This document shows, piece by piece, positions 22,291 through 35,306 of a DNA stretch of 64,000 nt. A program made the translations under genes and the position numbers. Under the pieces are notes generated by a model. It was not told the DNA's origin. It did not search any database and was given only the letters and a program-made list of their open reading frames with translations. Each line of letters begins with the position of its first letter. Within the stretch, counting starts at the first letter, position 1. Source of the DNA: Physcomitrium patens (taxonomy: Eukaryota > Streptophyta > Bryopsida > Funariales > Funariaceae); contig NC_037265.1 in assembly GCF_000002425.4 (NCBI RefSeq), positions 10,580,707 through 10,644,706 of the forward strand. Reading direction: 5' to 3'.

Positions 22291-22639
22291 TTTTGAGAGT
22301 ATAATTAAGAGAATAGTTGATTGAGCAGAAAGTCAAAAGTATAATATAATTAAATCAGTATTTGTAGGTGTAAGAACTTTCTTGCATACTGCAAAAAAAA
22401 GATTACCTTATGTCATTTATGTTGCACCTATTTCTAATAGTAGAAAGACTTCAAGTGACATTCCAAGCTAATATCAAGATTTTAAAGATGTATTTGAGAA
22501 GAAAAATACATATATTCTACTAAAATATTATTCTTTTGACTACTCAATTGACCTTCAAAAAGAAGCTCAATTGCCATTTAGACCAATCTATAATTTATTA
22601 TAAAATAAATTTGCTAAATTTCAAGAATATATTGAAGAG

Positions 22640-23290
22640 AATTTGGCTAAAAATTTCATATGCTATTCCAAATCTCTAAGAAGAGCTCCAATTTTATTTG
22701 TAACAAAAAAAGTTAGATCATTGCAGATGTGTGTCAATTATCAAGGACTCAACAAAATCACCATCAAGAATAGGTATCCACTAGCTTTAATATTTAGAAT
22801 TTTAAATCAATTGAATCAAATTAAGATCTATATAAAAATAGATTTATGAGAAGCATATAATTTAGTATGCATTAAAGAAGGGAATGATTGAAAGACTATG
22901 TTTTGAATAAGGTATGGATATTTTGAATACAATACCATGCCATTTGGACTTATTAATACACCAACAGCTTTTCAATATCTAATAAATGATATTTTTTTAG
23001 AATTTTTAGATGATTTTATTTTTTATTACTTAAATAACATCTTAATCTAGTTTAAGAATAGAAAAAATATAAACCTCATGTTTGTCATATATTACAAAAA
23101 TTAAGAGATACGAGATTTTATACCAAGATAAAAAAGTGTATATTTTACAATACTTAGGTCAGCTTCTTACAATACATCATTTTAAATAATGGACTTATGA
23201 TAGATCATAAGAAAGTTCAAATTATTATAGATTGGAAGATCTCAAAAATAGTAAGAGATATCTTATGTTTTTTTAAGATTTTCTAATTAT
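22640..23290 (+). pseudogene. Element D reverse transcriptase
   Basis: Recognisable motifs are [20 protein letters not shown], then YIKIDL, and FEYNTMPFGLINTPTAFQYL. The catalytic box reads YYLNNILI instead of YLDDILI: both aspartates have become Asn through G-to-A changes. TGG codons have become TGA or TAG at several places. Confidence 0.88.
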
Positions 23291-25370
23291 TACTAGATCT
23301 TCATCAAGAACTTCTCTCAAATTATAGTTCCACTTATACATTTAGCTCATAAAGTCAAACTTCAATAGAATCAAGAAGTAGAAGCAACATTTGAAGCTTT
23401 CAAAATAGCCTTTATTTTTGCACCAATCTTGTATTGTGTCAATTTTTCTAAGCTATTTTTTATAAAAAAAAATCCAATAAACTTTGCTTTGGATGCTATA
23501 TTATCTTAAATGAGAATAGATGATAAACTTCATTCAATAACTTTTTATTCAAAAACAATTTCAATAGCTAAGATCAATTATTAGATTTATGACAAAGAAT
23601 TTTTTATAATTATGGATTTATTTCAAGAATAGTGCCATTATTTAGAAAGCAATTTTAATCTAATTACTATTTATATTAACCACAAGAATCTTGAATATTT
23701 TATGTTAGTACATATTTTGAACTATCATAAGCTTGTTGGAGCATGTCTTTATTAAAATTTGATTTCAAGGTCACTTATTGATATAAAAAATAATAAGATT
23801 TATTAGATGATTTTTTTAGATATTTTTATCTTACACCAAAAGAAAAAAGTACATCTTTTAATCAACAAAGAATAATTTTCTTAAAGTGGAAGCATTTTCA
23901 TCTTCAAGCAATAAAATTAATATTAACTGTTGATTCAATTTTATCAAATAAATTCAATCAAATATATCCTTTAATCTTTTTGTTTATGATATCAAAAATC
24001 CTTTTTATAAATCTTATGATGCTTCCAAATTTGAATTCAAAAACAACCTATTCTATATCAAAGCATGTTTGTATATTTTAGAAAGAGAAGCATGTTTACG
24101 TATTCTTCAAGTACTTCACGACTTTTCAATGGCTAGATATTTTAGATACAATAAGACTTTAGAGCTTATATCTAGAGATTTTTGGTGGATACAAGTATGG
24201 AGGGCAATGAAAGATTTTGTTTAGTCATGTGACATTTGTTCAAGGTCAAAAACTCCTTGTCATCAATCTTATGGACTTTTCCAACAATTTTTTATATCCA
24301 AACAACCATAGTCTTCTATTTGTATGGATTTTATCATGGATCTTCTAGTCTCAGGTTTGTATAATTTTGTATTTGTGATAGTAGATTGTTTTACCAAAAT
24401 GGCACATTTTTTATAATGTACAAAATCTATCACATGCAAAAAAATAAGTAAGCTTTTTCTTGAAAATATCTATCGCTATAATGGAGTATCCAAGGATATT
24501 ATATCAAATAGGAAGACTCAATATGTATTAAGATTTTAGATAACCCTTTTTAAGATTCTAAAAGTAGTTATAAAGTTATCTTTGGCCTTTTATCCTCAAA
24601 CTAATAGATAGATTATGTGAGTTAATTAAGTTTTGGAGTAATATTTGAGGTATATCATCACCTATCAATAAGACAATTATGTGATGCTTTTGCTATTGGC
24701 AAAGGTTTCTTATAATAATATGGTTCACTCTTCTATTCACCAAACACCTTTCTTTATTAATTATAATTATCATCTATGACTTGATGCTTTTGACTTTTGA
24801 AGAGTTGATAATCTTGCAGATGTAGATTTTACAAATTGTTTGTCAGAGTTGTATGCAACAATGAAGGCTTAATTGTAGAAACTCAAGAATGAAAAAAAAT
24901 AAATACGAATGCCTATAATAAGGAACAACCATCAATTCAATGTGGATGACATAATATGGTTATTTTATTATAATATCAAGACTATTTACTTTTGTAAGAA
25001 GTTGGACTATTATAAGCTTGAACTTTTTCTTATTTGTAAATAAATCAATTGACTTGTTTATTAATTATACCTATCAAAATTAATGAAGAACCATCTTATA
25101 TTCCACATATCTCTTTTTAAATCATACAAGACAATGAACATACTGAGAAGAAAATAGGCACCACTTCTTCCTATAAAAATAAATAATAATGAAGAATTTA
25201 AGGTAGAAGAAGTCTTAGAGTCAAAGCAGTATCTAAATAGGTTAGAATATCTTATTCATTAAAAAAAATATAATATTAATAAATATACATAAGAGCCAAA
25301 AAAAATCTTGTAAATATAGCAAAGAAGGTGGATGCTTTTCATCAACAACATCTATTAAAATCTAAATGAA
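23290..25370 (+). pseudogene. Element D RNase H, integrase and chromodomain
   Basis: RNase H motifs lie around 23450-23720, the integrase zinc-binding region around 24115-24245 (CDICSRSKTPCHQ), the integrase core around 24320-24600, and a chromodomain around 25190-25340 (EFKVEEVLESKQYLNRLEYL). Stops are too many for any product. The order is the same as in A. Confidence 0.8.
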
Positions 25371-25937
25371 GAATAACAAATCTTTTCCATAATAGAAACA
25401 AGATTAAGAAAAGATAATATTTTATTTTCTATTATTATTTTTTGCTTCCATTTATATAATAGTGCTAAAGAGATAGAGAATCAACAAGTAACAGATTCAA
25501 CTCAAGAGCTATTATTTGTTGACTTGTCAATTGAGACATTGTAATTGTTTCAACCTTCAAGACGACGTAATTGAGATGATAATCCTCAAGAATAACATAT
25601 TCTTTCTTGACTAGATGTCAAGATATAATGTATTTGATATCACAACTTTAGAAGAGACTCTTGCTGTTTGGTGATTTTATTAGAGGTAAGAACAATTATT
25701 GATGGTATTTCAAATATTTTATTTGAAGGAGGTTATAAAGGCCTCAACAACAATCAAAGAACAAGGTGTTCTTTTCAACTTGGTATAAGGTATTATCAAA
25801 TAGGTGAAATGATCTATCAACCATCTTCAAAGAAATCAAAGATCACAATATGTTGTAAATACAATTTGTTACATTTTAGGTTTCTTCAACATATGATGAC
25901 TGCACCTTATGGAACTCATTCCTAAAAAAGGACGTAA
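25371..25937 (+). other. Element D 3' untranslated region
   Basis: About 570 bp between the chromodomain and the 3' LTR, the same spacing as in A. An 85-codon open stretch here (25668-25925) has no recognisable domain and is most likely accidental. Confidence 0.6.
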
Positions 25938-26469
25938 GTTCATGGATATATATATATATATATATATATTCTAATAATTATTTATATATAGAAATAGATA
26001 AAAGTAGATTAATTTCATAATATCTTCTAAAAAAACTTCCTAGAGTTTCATAGACATGGTTTTGACTTTATAATTGATTTTTAGGTTAAAAACTTGGTCA
26101 ACAAGTTAGTTATATATTACATATATAGATAGCTTATGGAATAAGCTAATTATATGACGTACTAATAGAAAACTTGCCTTACAAGTTAAGATATGTGGCT
26201 TACAAAGTCAACACATATTTGAACTCCTATAGATCGTCACCATGTAACTCCTAGGTAGATAGTATATATAGAGGTAAGAACGAAGCCTTCTTAATTTTTG
26301 TTAATTCTTCTCTTGTTCTAATCTAGATTCAAGAGTCTTTATTTTTTTGTCTTTTGGCAATAGTTGTTTCAATTTTTGAATATATATATTTTTTTACTTT
26401 TATTTTATCATAATCCTTTGATAAAAATCTCATTTGGTTATTTTTTTTATCAAGTTCTTATCCTTGACA
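25938..26469 (+). repeat. Element D 3' LTR
   Basis: Collinear with the D 5' LTR and A LTRs; ends TCCTTGACA at 26469. An (AT)n run at about 25948-25969 lies near its start. Confidence 0.82.
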
Positions 26470-27702
26470 CAAATATAGAGTTATAAGAACTTGAGACTAA
26501 AAAATCTATAATAAAATACATAAAAACAAAAGATTTTGGTTGTTTTATAATAGATAATAGTTAAAGAAGTCTATAAGGTCATTAATAAGGAATTTTTGAT
26601 TTTGAAAAAATATTACATGATTGTACAAAATCTTTGACTGCCTTCTATATTTGAAGCCATTAAAAATCTATAGATATTAATTTCAAAGACTTATGTATTT
26701 AAAATATCTTATTATTGAAAAGTTGTGATAAATTTGGAAAATACATAATTGTGCTTTTCCTTCTAGAATATATAAGCATCTTTCAAAATAGAGTAGATTG
26801 TTCTTCAATTCAAACTTGGAAGTATCATGAAATTTTAAAGAATTTTTTATATGTCACAAACAAGAAGATAAGAGAATAAATTTGATTGAACTTGCTTGCA
26901 AGTAAGTTAAATCAATAGTTAGTATTGATTTTATTAATCAAATATGAAATTACTTTAGCTTTAAGAAAAAATTCTAGTATTAATTAAAAATTATATTTCT
27001 TTCTTTTGATATAAGATAAAATCATCTAAAAAGAGCTTTTAATAAATCTTGTTGATTTTTTGGCTAATAAATAATTTTGAATTCAAATCTTAATAAAGAT
27101 GTATTCTAATGAATTTGGTAACAATTCAAAATACATGTTGATATAAAATATTCAAGATTCTTGTGATTATTATACATATAATGATTGGATTAAAAGTATT
27201 TTTTAAATAATGATACCATTCTTGAAATAAATCTATATATACAAAAAGTTCTTTATTATAGATCTTGTAGTTGATCTTTGCTATTAAAAATTTTCTTGAA
27301 TAAAAAGCTACTAGGAGAAGTTTATCATTTATTTCCATTTATGATAATATGGCACTCACAACAATGTTCAATGCTTTTATTTTGATAAAGAATGGCTTAA
27401 AAAAGTTGATACAATATAAGATTAGTACAAAAATAAAGGTTTTGTTTTTAAAGCTTTAAATACTACTTTTACATCTTGATTCCATTAAAATTTGTCTTTA
27501 CAAATTGAATGTATAAATGAAGCTAAAATTTGAAAAGAATTCTTAATGAAAATTCAATAATAATTGTCAAATTTCATAAAATATTAAATATATTTTATTA
27601 TTTTTAGAATCTTCTAATCTATAATTATTTCAACTTTTATAGGATCCATCACGAGTCTTTCATTTGAAATGATGTATCCTAAAAAATTGACTTAAATAGT
27701 GT

Positions 27703-27748
<46 letters not shown>

Positions 27749-28327
27749 ACTTGGTATATAATCTTTCATTTCTAAATTATTATAATATTCAAAAAATATA
27801 AAGTTTATCTTATTTTTTATTATTAGAATAGATTATAATATTGTCTAAATAACAAATAACAAAATCATTCAAAAATTCTTAGAAGACATTATTCATTAGA
27901 TGTTGGAAAGTTTTTGGTACATTTGTAAGTCCAAAAAGTATGATATTATATTCAAAATATCCATACCTTAATTGAAACATAGTCTTCCATTCATTTTTTT
28001 TTATATATGTATTAGATTGTAGATCTATTTTTGTATAGATCTTAGCTTGATTCAATTGATCAAGAAGTCTAGATATTAAAGGTAGAGGATTCTTATTCTA
28101 GATGTCGATCTTGTTGAGTCATCTATAATTAATGTACATCTATAATGATCTATCTTTTTTCTTCTTAAATAAGATTAGAACTCATGCATGAGATTTCAAA
28201 TGGCATATGAAATTCTTGGTCAAATTCTCTTTAATATAATCCCTAAGTTCAATCAACTCATTTTATAATAAATTATAGATTAGTCCAAATGATAGTTGAA
28301 TTCTTTCTTAAAGGTCCATTAAGTAGT
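26470..28327 (-). pseudogene. Element E integrase N-terminal part, RNase H and RT
   Basis: Collinear with A 5255-7090 on the minus strand. The RNase H part at 27126-27338 reads LLLVAFYSRKFLIAKINYKI, then YNKELF and FQEWYHYL. RT remnants follow at about 27600-28140, interrupted by a 40-bp (TA)n run at 27706-27745. The segment ends in the linker between protease and RT, where F is inserted. Confidence 0.8.
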
Positions 28328-28332
28328 CATAG
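28328..28332. other. Target site duplication of element F, left copy (CATAG)
   Basis: CATAG precedes the F left LTR and is repeated at 35712-35716 directly after the right LTR. Element A has CATAG once at the matching site (about 7094). Confidence 0.9.
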
Positions 28333-28676
28333 TATCATGAACATCCAGTTCAAGAAGGTTTTAGAAGGTTCTAGTAGATTCTAAGAAAGTTCTAGAAGAT
28401 TATAGGAGATCCTAGAAGGTTCAATGAAGCTTTATATGATTTAGGAAGTTGCTAAAGAAAGATCTTAGGCTTGTTTTGTTCTTAAGTCTTATAAAAACTT
28501 TTTAAGTCTTATAGAAAGTATATATAGGAGTCGAGGCTGAGAGAATCCTCAATCTCAACAATTCACTTCTTGTGGTCTAGCTAGGACCTTCTTGTCTTAT
28601 ATCGAATTATTATTCTAATGTCAAGTTAATTCTATTTCTTGGTCTTGAATCCTTATCTAGTATATGGTCCCTAACA
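28333..28676 (+). repeat. Element F 5' LTR
   Basis: Starts TATCATGAACATCC (the expected TG has become TA) and ends GGTCCCTAACA. It shares with the right LTR the blocks AAGAAAGATCTTAGG, CACTTCTTGTGGTCTAGCTA and GGACCTTCTT. A TATATAGG motif lies near 28512. Confidence 0.88.
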
Positions 28677-28892
28677 GTTTATCAAGACTTCCATAAAACA
28701 ATATTAGGAGCTTAATTATTCTTAAAAAAGAGTAGATTATCCTTCTTCTTAGAAGTACTATAGCATTCTAGAGATTGTAGATTATCCTCTCCTAGACTAA
28801 TATTGTTCTTTTTTTAATATTCTTTTGGTTTCTTTTTTTATATTATAGATCAGGTTTTTTTCTTTTGAAGGCATGTGTTTCTCTAATTTTCT

Positions 28893-29970
28893 ATGGCATA
28901 AGGTAGAAAAGTCAATATAACAGACTCAAAAGAGATCAACTTAGATTCTATTATTAATGCTCTTAAAGCATTGAAGATTAGGACAGAGATTTTGTCAAAA
29001 CAAAATGAAGATTTATATATGACCAAACATATTGGTCAAGGAGCCAGAGTGCCTCAACCACCATATCAAATTGTAATAGAGATTCGAAATTCTTAAATGA
29101 CTATATCTACTTCAAACATGGGAGATGCATCTACTCAAAGCAATGATCTGAAAACAATAACAAGAAAAGAACCAAAGATCAGTATTCCAAAAAAATTCAA
29201 TAGTATCCACTCAAAATTTCATGGCTTTGTAAATCAAGTACGACTAATCACCTTGTTTTAACCTCAATGATATTCCATTGAAACATCTTGTATTAATTTG
29301 GTTGGAGCCATGCTCTTAGATTAAGCTTTATCCTCGTTCGTCCCATTATTTGAAAAACATTCTCATATATTACACAATTTTGAAGCATTTTTGATAGCAT
29401 TTGCCAAAGCATTTAGTGAATATAATAAGGTTCATTCTTTAGCAACTAAAATTCAAAGCCTTCGATAAGGAACACATTGTGCATCAATATATGCTTCAAA
29501 TTTTTGAAAATTAGCATGTGATATAAATTGGAGAAAAGATGCATTAATGAGCCAATTTCATTAGAAATTAATAGACGATATCAAGGACTTATTGTTGTCC
29601 ATGCGAGATCCTCTAACACTCAATGAAACCATTAGTCAAGTTGTGAAGTGCGATAATTATTTTATTCAATGACAATAAGACAAATGTTCTTCAATTATAC
29701 CACATGTATACACCAATTATTCTGCAGCTTCTTTACCACCCAATTCTAATGGGCAGTTGAAGTAGAAGATATGTAGATTGATGTAGTTTGCTTCAAACTT
29801 CTTTTTGAACAAGAAAAAAAACATCAAAAGGAACTTGGCCTATGCTTATATTGCAAAAAACCTCGCCATAAGGTTAATATAGTTCAAAAAAATGCAAGCA
29901 TATATATCAAATGAAGAGTGTGGCCATATCATCAAAAGAGTTGCAAGAAAATGAGGGCGTCTAGCCATAG
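28893..29970 (+). pseudogene. Element F gag
   Basis: Opens with an ATG followed by a stop (MA then TAA), then VNITDSKEINLDSIINALK, TKHIGQGARVPQPPYQI, and a capsid region with KKFNSIHSKFHGFVNQVRL. A zinc knuckle near 29840-29885 reads LCLYCKKPRHKVNIV, in which the last cysteine of the C-C-H-C set is lost. Numerous stops. Confidence 0.82.
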
Positions 29971-30059
29971 TAGGGACTATGTAGCTGGATTCTTGACTAT
30001 CACAAATCAAAAAAGGTCTTATACTCTCTACCAACCCTTCTTGTTGTTTTACTATATCT

Positions 30060-30400
30060 ATACAGTTATGAGTTATAAAACTAGATTGTCATACATTACT
30101 TGACTCAAGAGCCTTTATATAATTTATTGATGAAGAATTTTTTAGATCACACAAAATTCTATGGTCAAAAATTTCAGAGCCATACATGTAGAAGTAATAG
30201 ATGGTCAACCTTTGTCCTCAGGAAACATCACTCATTAAACCAGTCTAATAGAAATAACCTTTGACAACCATAGCAACCAAGTAGTATTCAAGGACATTAG
30301 ATCACCATCAAGTCTAGTCATTTTAGGACTCTCATGGCTTAAAAAATATAATCCACAGATAGATTGGATATTCTGGAAGTTAGAATTTCTTCTACTAGAT
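30060..30400 (+). pseudogene. Element F protease
   Basis: HVEVIDGQPLSSGNITH and VILGLSWLKKYNPQIDW match the second half of A's protease. The active-site aspartate motif itself is destroyed by stops. Confidence 0.75.
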
Positions 30401-30699
30401 CATAGAACCTCCATGTCTATGAAAAAACTTCTAACATCCGACAAGCCAAAACTTAAACAATATTTATTTATTAGAGTTAGAACATTTATGAAGGCGACCA
30501 AATAATGTACTATGTTTGCTGTCTATGCAAATCCACAATCGGAACCTGTAATTGATACAAGAACAATTTCTGAGGGTATAAGGATTTTGTAAATATATTT
30601 GAAAAGAAAAATGTGGATATCTTGTCAAAGCATCGCCCTTACAATTGTACAATTGACCTTCAAGAAGGTACTCAATCACCAAATGAATCCATCTATAAT

Positions 30700-31372
30700 T
30701 TATCCCAGAATGAACTTGCGACTTTAGAACAGTACCTTGAAGAAAATCTGGCTAAGAATTTTATTCGATATTCCAAGTAATCAGTTGGTGCTCCAATATT
30801 ATTTGTGAAGAAGAAAGATGGATCTTTATGAATAAATGTTGATTATTGCGGTCTTGATAAAATCATGGTAAAGAATCAATATCCATTACCATTGATATCT
30901 AAACTTTTTGATCAACTTAGCAAAATAAAGATCTTTATAAAGATTGATCTACGAGGTGCATATAACTTGGTACGCATTAAAGAGAGAGATGAATGCAAGA
31001 CAACATTTCACATCAGGTATGGACATTTTGAATATAATATCATGCCTTTTAGACTTACCAATGCTTTAGTCATATTTCAACACTTAATGAATGATATATT
31101 TTGCAAGTATCTCAATGACTTTGTTGTAATGTATTTAGATGATATTTTGATCTTTTCTAAGAATTCGGAAGACCACAAAAAATATGTCCTTTTTGTATTG
31201 AAAAAACTACAAAGTGCTAGGCTATATGCAAAACTGAAGAAGTGTGTATTTTATGCACCTCAAGTCAAATCTATTAGATATATTATTTCTAATAAAGACC
31301 TTTTTATGAATCCAAAGAAAATACAAGCAATCATCAATTATGAAAAGCCAAAAACTGTATGTGATATCTAAT
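30700..31372 (+). pseudogene. Element F reverse transcriptase
   Basis: An open stretch of 168 codons (30865-31371) holds KNQYPLPLISKLFDQL, IKIDLRGAYNLVRIKE, HFEYNIMPFRLTNA and an intact MYLDDILIFSKN catalytic box. This is the best-preserved RT in the second stack. Stops precede and follow it. Confidence 0.9.
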
Positions 31373-31379
31373 GCTTTCT

Positions 31380-32990
31380 TGGATTTACAAACTTCTACAA
31401 GATTTTTGTTAAAAATTATTCCAAAGATTGCTGCTCCACTTACGTAACTGACATGCAAGGACAAACTAAACTGGAGCCCTAAAGCATAGAGAGCTTTTCA
31501 AAGCTTAAAAGATGCTTTCACAATAGCTCCAATTTCAATATATCTAGATTTTAACAAGCCCTATTTCATGGAGACTAATGCTTCATATTTTGCATTGGAA
31601 TTAGTTTTGTCACAATATATAAAAGATGGAAAATTCCATCTAATTACATTCTATTCTAAAAAATTCTCAGTGGTAAAAATTAACTATGAAATCCATAATA
31701 AATAGCTACTTGCTATTGTAGATTCTTTCCAAGAATGGTGCTACTTTCTTGAAGGCATCTCTCATTAGGTGATTGTATATATAAATCACAAGAATCTTAA
31801 ATACTTCATGTCAGCTTGAGTATTGAATTATTGCCAAGCACATTGGAGTATATCTTTATCACAATTTGACTTTTGTATCATATATTGACTCAAGAGCCAA
31901 TAAAGATTATGAGATGCATTATCAATATGTTCTTACTTTGAACCAAAAGAAAGCGAGGTAGCATATGATCAACAATAAATAATCTTATTGAAACTTGAGT
32001 AATTTCATCTTTAAGCAATCAATGTATGAATACTTATAGATTTATCATTTCTTAATCAGGTTTATAAAGCCTCAAACATGGACCTTCTTATTCTTAATAT
32101 CAAGCATCTTACGAATAAGATTTTTGAAGAGTCTTCAAAATTTAAGTATGAAGTTAACTTCTTGTTCTTTGAAGAATATTTGTTCATTCCTAAAGGACCA
32201 ACTCGCCTCCGTGTTCTTCAAATACACCATGATTTCTTTGCAGCCAAACATTTTGGATTCAACAAGACCTTGGAACTTCTATCTATAGACTTTTGATGGC
32301 CTAAAATGTGGAAGGACATTAAGAAACTTGTACTATCATGTGATACTTGTTCAATGTCAAAGAATCCTTGACATTGATCATATTGACTTCTTCAACTCCT
32401 TCCTATTCCAAGACAATCATGATTATCTATCTCAATGGATTTCATTATAGATCTCGCACTATCAAATTTATTTGATACTATCTTTGTAGTTGTTGATTAA
32501 TTGACAAAGATGGCATATTTTATACCTTGCAAAAAGTAAATTATTAGTGAAGAGATGACAAGATTCTTTATTGACAATGTCTATCTTTACCATGGATTGC
32601 CAAATGACATTGTGTCGAATCGTAGACCACAATTTGTATCAAGATTTTGGAAGATATTTTTCAAGATTCTTAACGTTGACATCAACCTTTTCTTTGCCTT
32701 CTACCATCAAACTGATGGCCAAATGGAATAGATCAATCAAATTCTTTAGTAATATTTGAAGTGCACTATCAACTATCAAAAAAAATATTGGACTTTCTAC
32801 TTATTGTTGGCAGATTTTGCATATAACAATACAATCTATGCATCTACGCATCAAATACTATTCTATTCAAACTATGGTCATCATTCAAAGTTGGCAAATT
32901 CAACAGCAGAGGAGTTTACTACGAATATGCCCAAACTTCAAGCAACTATGAAGACTCACCTAAAAAAGGCTCAATAATGTTATAAGCTAC
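31380..32990 (+). pseudogene. Element F RNase H and integrase
   Basis: RNase H remnants lie at 31560-31870 (FMETNASYFALELVLSQ, then NYEIHNK followed by a stop). The integrase zinc-binding part lies at 32215-32350 (IHHDFFAAKHFGFNKTLELL, then CDTCSMSKNP). The core and C-terminal part follow to about 32990 (LLADFAYNNTIYASTHQILF). Stops interrupt each part. Confidence 0.85.
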
Positions 32991-33103
32991 TAGCAGATAA
33001 TTTGAAGAAGAAACATCCTCCATTTTAAATTGGTGACAAAGTATGACTTCTTTGGCACAATATAAAAACCAACATGCAATGTGATAAGTTGGACTACTAA
33101 AGG

Positions 33104-33466
33104 TTGGGACCATTTGTGATTCAGAAAAAAATTAATTACATAACTTGTCACTTAGAATTACCTTCATTCATAAAGATTCATCTAGCCTTTCATGTTTCAC
33201 TTTTAAAAAGATATAAAGAATTGAACATATTAGGTCAAAGACAACCACCACCTCCTATAGTTGAAATCAATGATCATGTTGAATTTGAGGTAAAAGAGGT
33301 ATTTGATTCAAGGATAAGATATGGAAGGCTTGAATATCTCATCTATTGGTGCGGATATGATATCAACAATCGCATGTGGGAACCAGTTGGCAATCTTATA
33401 AATGCACAAATGAAGGTTCAAAAGTTCCATCAACAACATCTATCCAGACCAAAAGCGGCAAAATGA
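33104..33466 (+). pseudogene. Element F integrase tail and chromodomain
   Basis: 120 open codons. After an IHLAFHVSLLKRYKE motif and a PPPP linker comes a well-preserved chromodomain: EFEVKEVFDSRIRYGRLEYL, IYWCGYDINNRMWEPVGNL, then KFHQQHL. It ends with TGA at 33464-33466. It resembles A's chromodomain and marks F as a chromovirus. Confidence 0.88.
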
Positions 33467-34055
33467 AGAATAGTAGCTTGATAAGATGGCTTCATCATGA
33501 AGATTTTTAGTTCTTAGCCTCATAAAGAAGGGGAGGAAGCAACCTTTGAAGAAGCAATTATTGTCAAATATTTAAAATAGTATAAGTCAGTAATTTGAGT
33601 TCACAACCATAGCCTGTTTATATTCTTTTGGTCGTATCTAATTTACATCATATGGATAGTTAAGAGATAGATGTCTTATTGGTCATACCATCTCAACCGA
33701 GTAATTTGTGAAGACGACCTTAAAATAAAGAGTTGCTTGAATCATGAAGATGTTGAAGGATACCTAATAATAAGTCATTAGTAATTATGTTTGAGGTAGA
33801 ACTTACCTATAAAGGATTTCCAAAATGAGTGTTTGTAGGACAATTCCATAATAAAGATATTGAAGTTTATTCTTAGTCACAAGTAGAAAGCTTGGGGCAC
33901 TATCGATGGCTACAAGAGCCTATGAATCATTTATCATGTAAAAAAATAATTGAAATATATAGCAGATATTATGCGACAGATCTTCAATTTCTTGCACATA
34001 CACTAGTTTGCTACAATATTACTTCTCAGATACCTTGAAGCTAAAAGAGGAGGTA

Positions 34056-35306
34056 ATCTCACGGTGTCGGAGTAGAGAGAGTTTGCCTCAAAAAAGCGTT
34101 GAGCTTCTGGCTGCCACTAAATATTTAATTAAGTCTAAGATATAAAATACCAAGTTTATATATATAATATTTTCCCTTTTTGGGCAATTACATCAAAATA
34201 CAAGGCCAAGTACCAAGAAAACATCCAAATGTATGATAAAGATCTTAAAACCTTATATATCTTTATGAGAGATGTTTTTCAAACTTCAACAGCTCATATC
34301 TCATAATCGAACTGTCTAAACAATCCTAAATTTTATATAAAGTATTGATATGCTTTTAAAAACTACCAAAAAAATATTCAATTGCAAATTCGTTGCGGAT
34401 CTTGAGATATCACCAAAATCCTAATAGTAGCTTTAAACCCTAGCTTACATATATTTACATGCTAATTTCTTCATATCTCACAAAATAAGTATTTAAATAC
34501 CATCAAACTTTGATTTATAGCTTTTTGACTTAATAACTCATACTTATAAAAAATTTGAGCCAAAAATTCGTATAAAATTTCAAGATATGGCTCCAAACAT
34601 TACTATTAATAAAATGACTCACTTATTGCCTTTGAATTACATGTGTTGACTTCAATGCCATATAACTCCTTCATCTAGACTTAAAATTCATCAAAAAGTA
34701 TGTGTAAAGTGGTAGCTAAGAAAGTGCTCTCTTCAACTTTAGTTGCCGAGCTTTCATTGCTCTCCGTATGCATATGTTATACTTCAAAGAGTGATAGTAG
34801 GTACAAATTTGACACCTTAATTTTGAACACTTATATCTCTTTCACAAAAACTTGAAACTACACAAACTCTTCATCCAAATTATACCCAAAACCTTGAACT
34901 TTCTGACCCTAGCCTCCAAAGCTAGAATGCCTTCGAAAGAAAAACCCTAATTCCTAATAAGGCCTTGGGCAGCCTCCTTGAAGCCCATTGGGCATGGCCT
35001 TCGACCAATAGGAATGAAGTTTTCCATTCTTTGTCTTCATCCAACCATACCTTGCTTTCATCCCTTCCAATAAGCCTCCTATTAGTTAAGATTTTCTTCT
35101 TTTGGCTCCAACCTTCTCTTAAGCTTTATACTGAATATCTAAATCCTACATAATATAAACACTATAATCAAAATAGATAAATTTCTAAATAAATTTTCAT
35201 ATATCAATTTTCTTTAAATTTATTTACTAACTAATCTAATCTACATCAAGACTTACAAACATATTATATGTTTTAATTAATTTTTATATACTATAAGCAA
35301 TTATAG
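34056..35306. other. Unexplained 1.25-kb block between the F polypurine tract and F right LTR
   Basis: The tract AAAAGAGGAGGTAA (34042-34055) lies at the distance from the chromodomain where A has its polypurine tract, yet the F LTR begins only at 35307. The block between has no coding potential, many tracts of LTR-like low-complexity DNA, and may be a solo LTR or other insertion. Its borders are not resolved. Confidence 0.45.

Larger units (their letters stand above)
19968..26469 (+). mobile_element. Element D: Ty3/gypsy chromovirus of the A family, inserted in E
   Basis: Plus-strand element with a 5' LTR ending at 20658, gag from 20872, protease, RT, RNase H, integrase, chromodomain and a 3' LTR (about 25938-26469). 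Both E breakpoints fall in the same integrase motif. CAAAT follows the right LTR (26470-26474), and CAAAT is also found at 19949-19953 and 19963-19967 on the left. The element is very decayed: nearly every domain has stops and the RT active site is lost. Confidence 0.85.
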
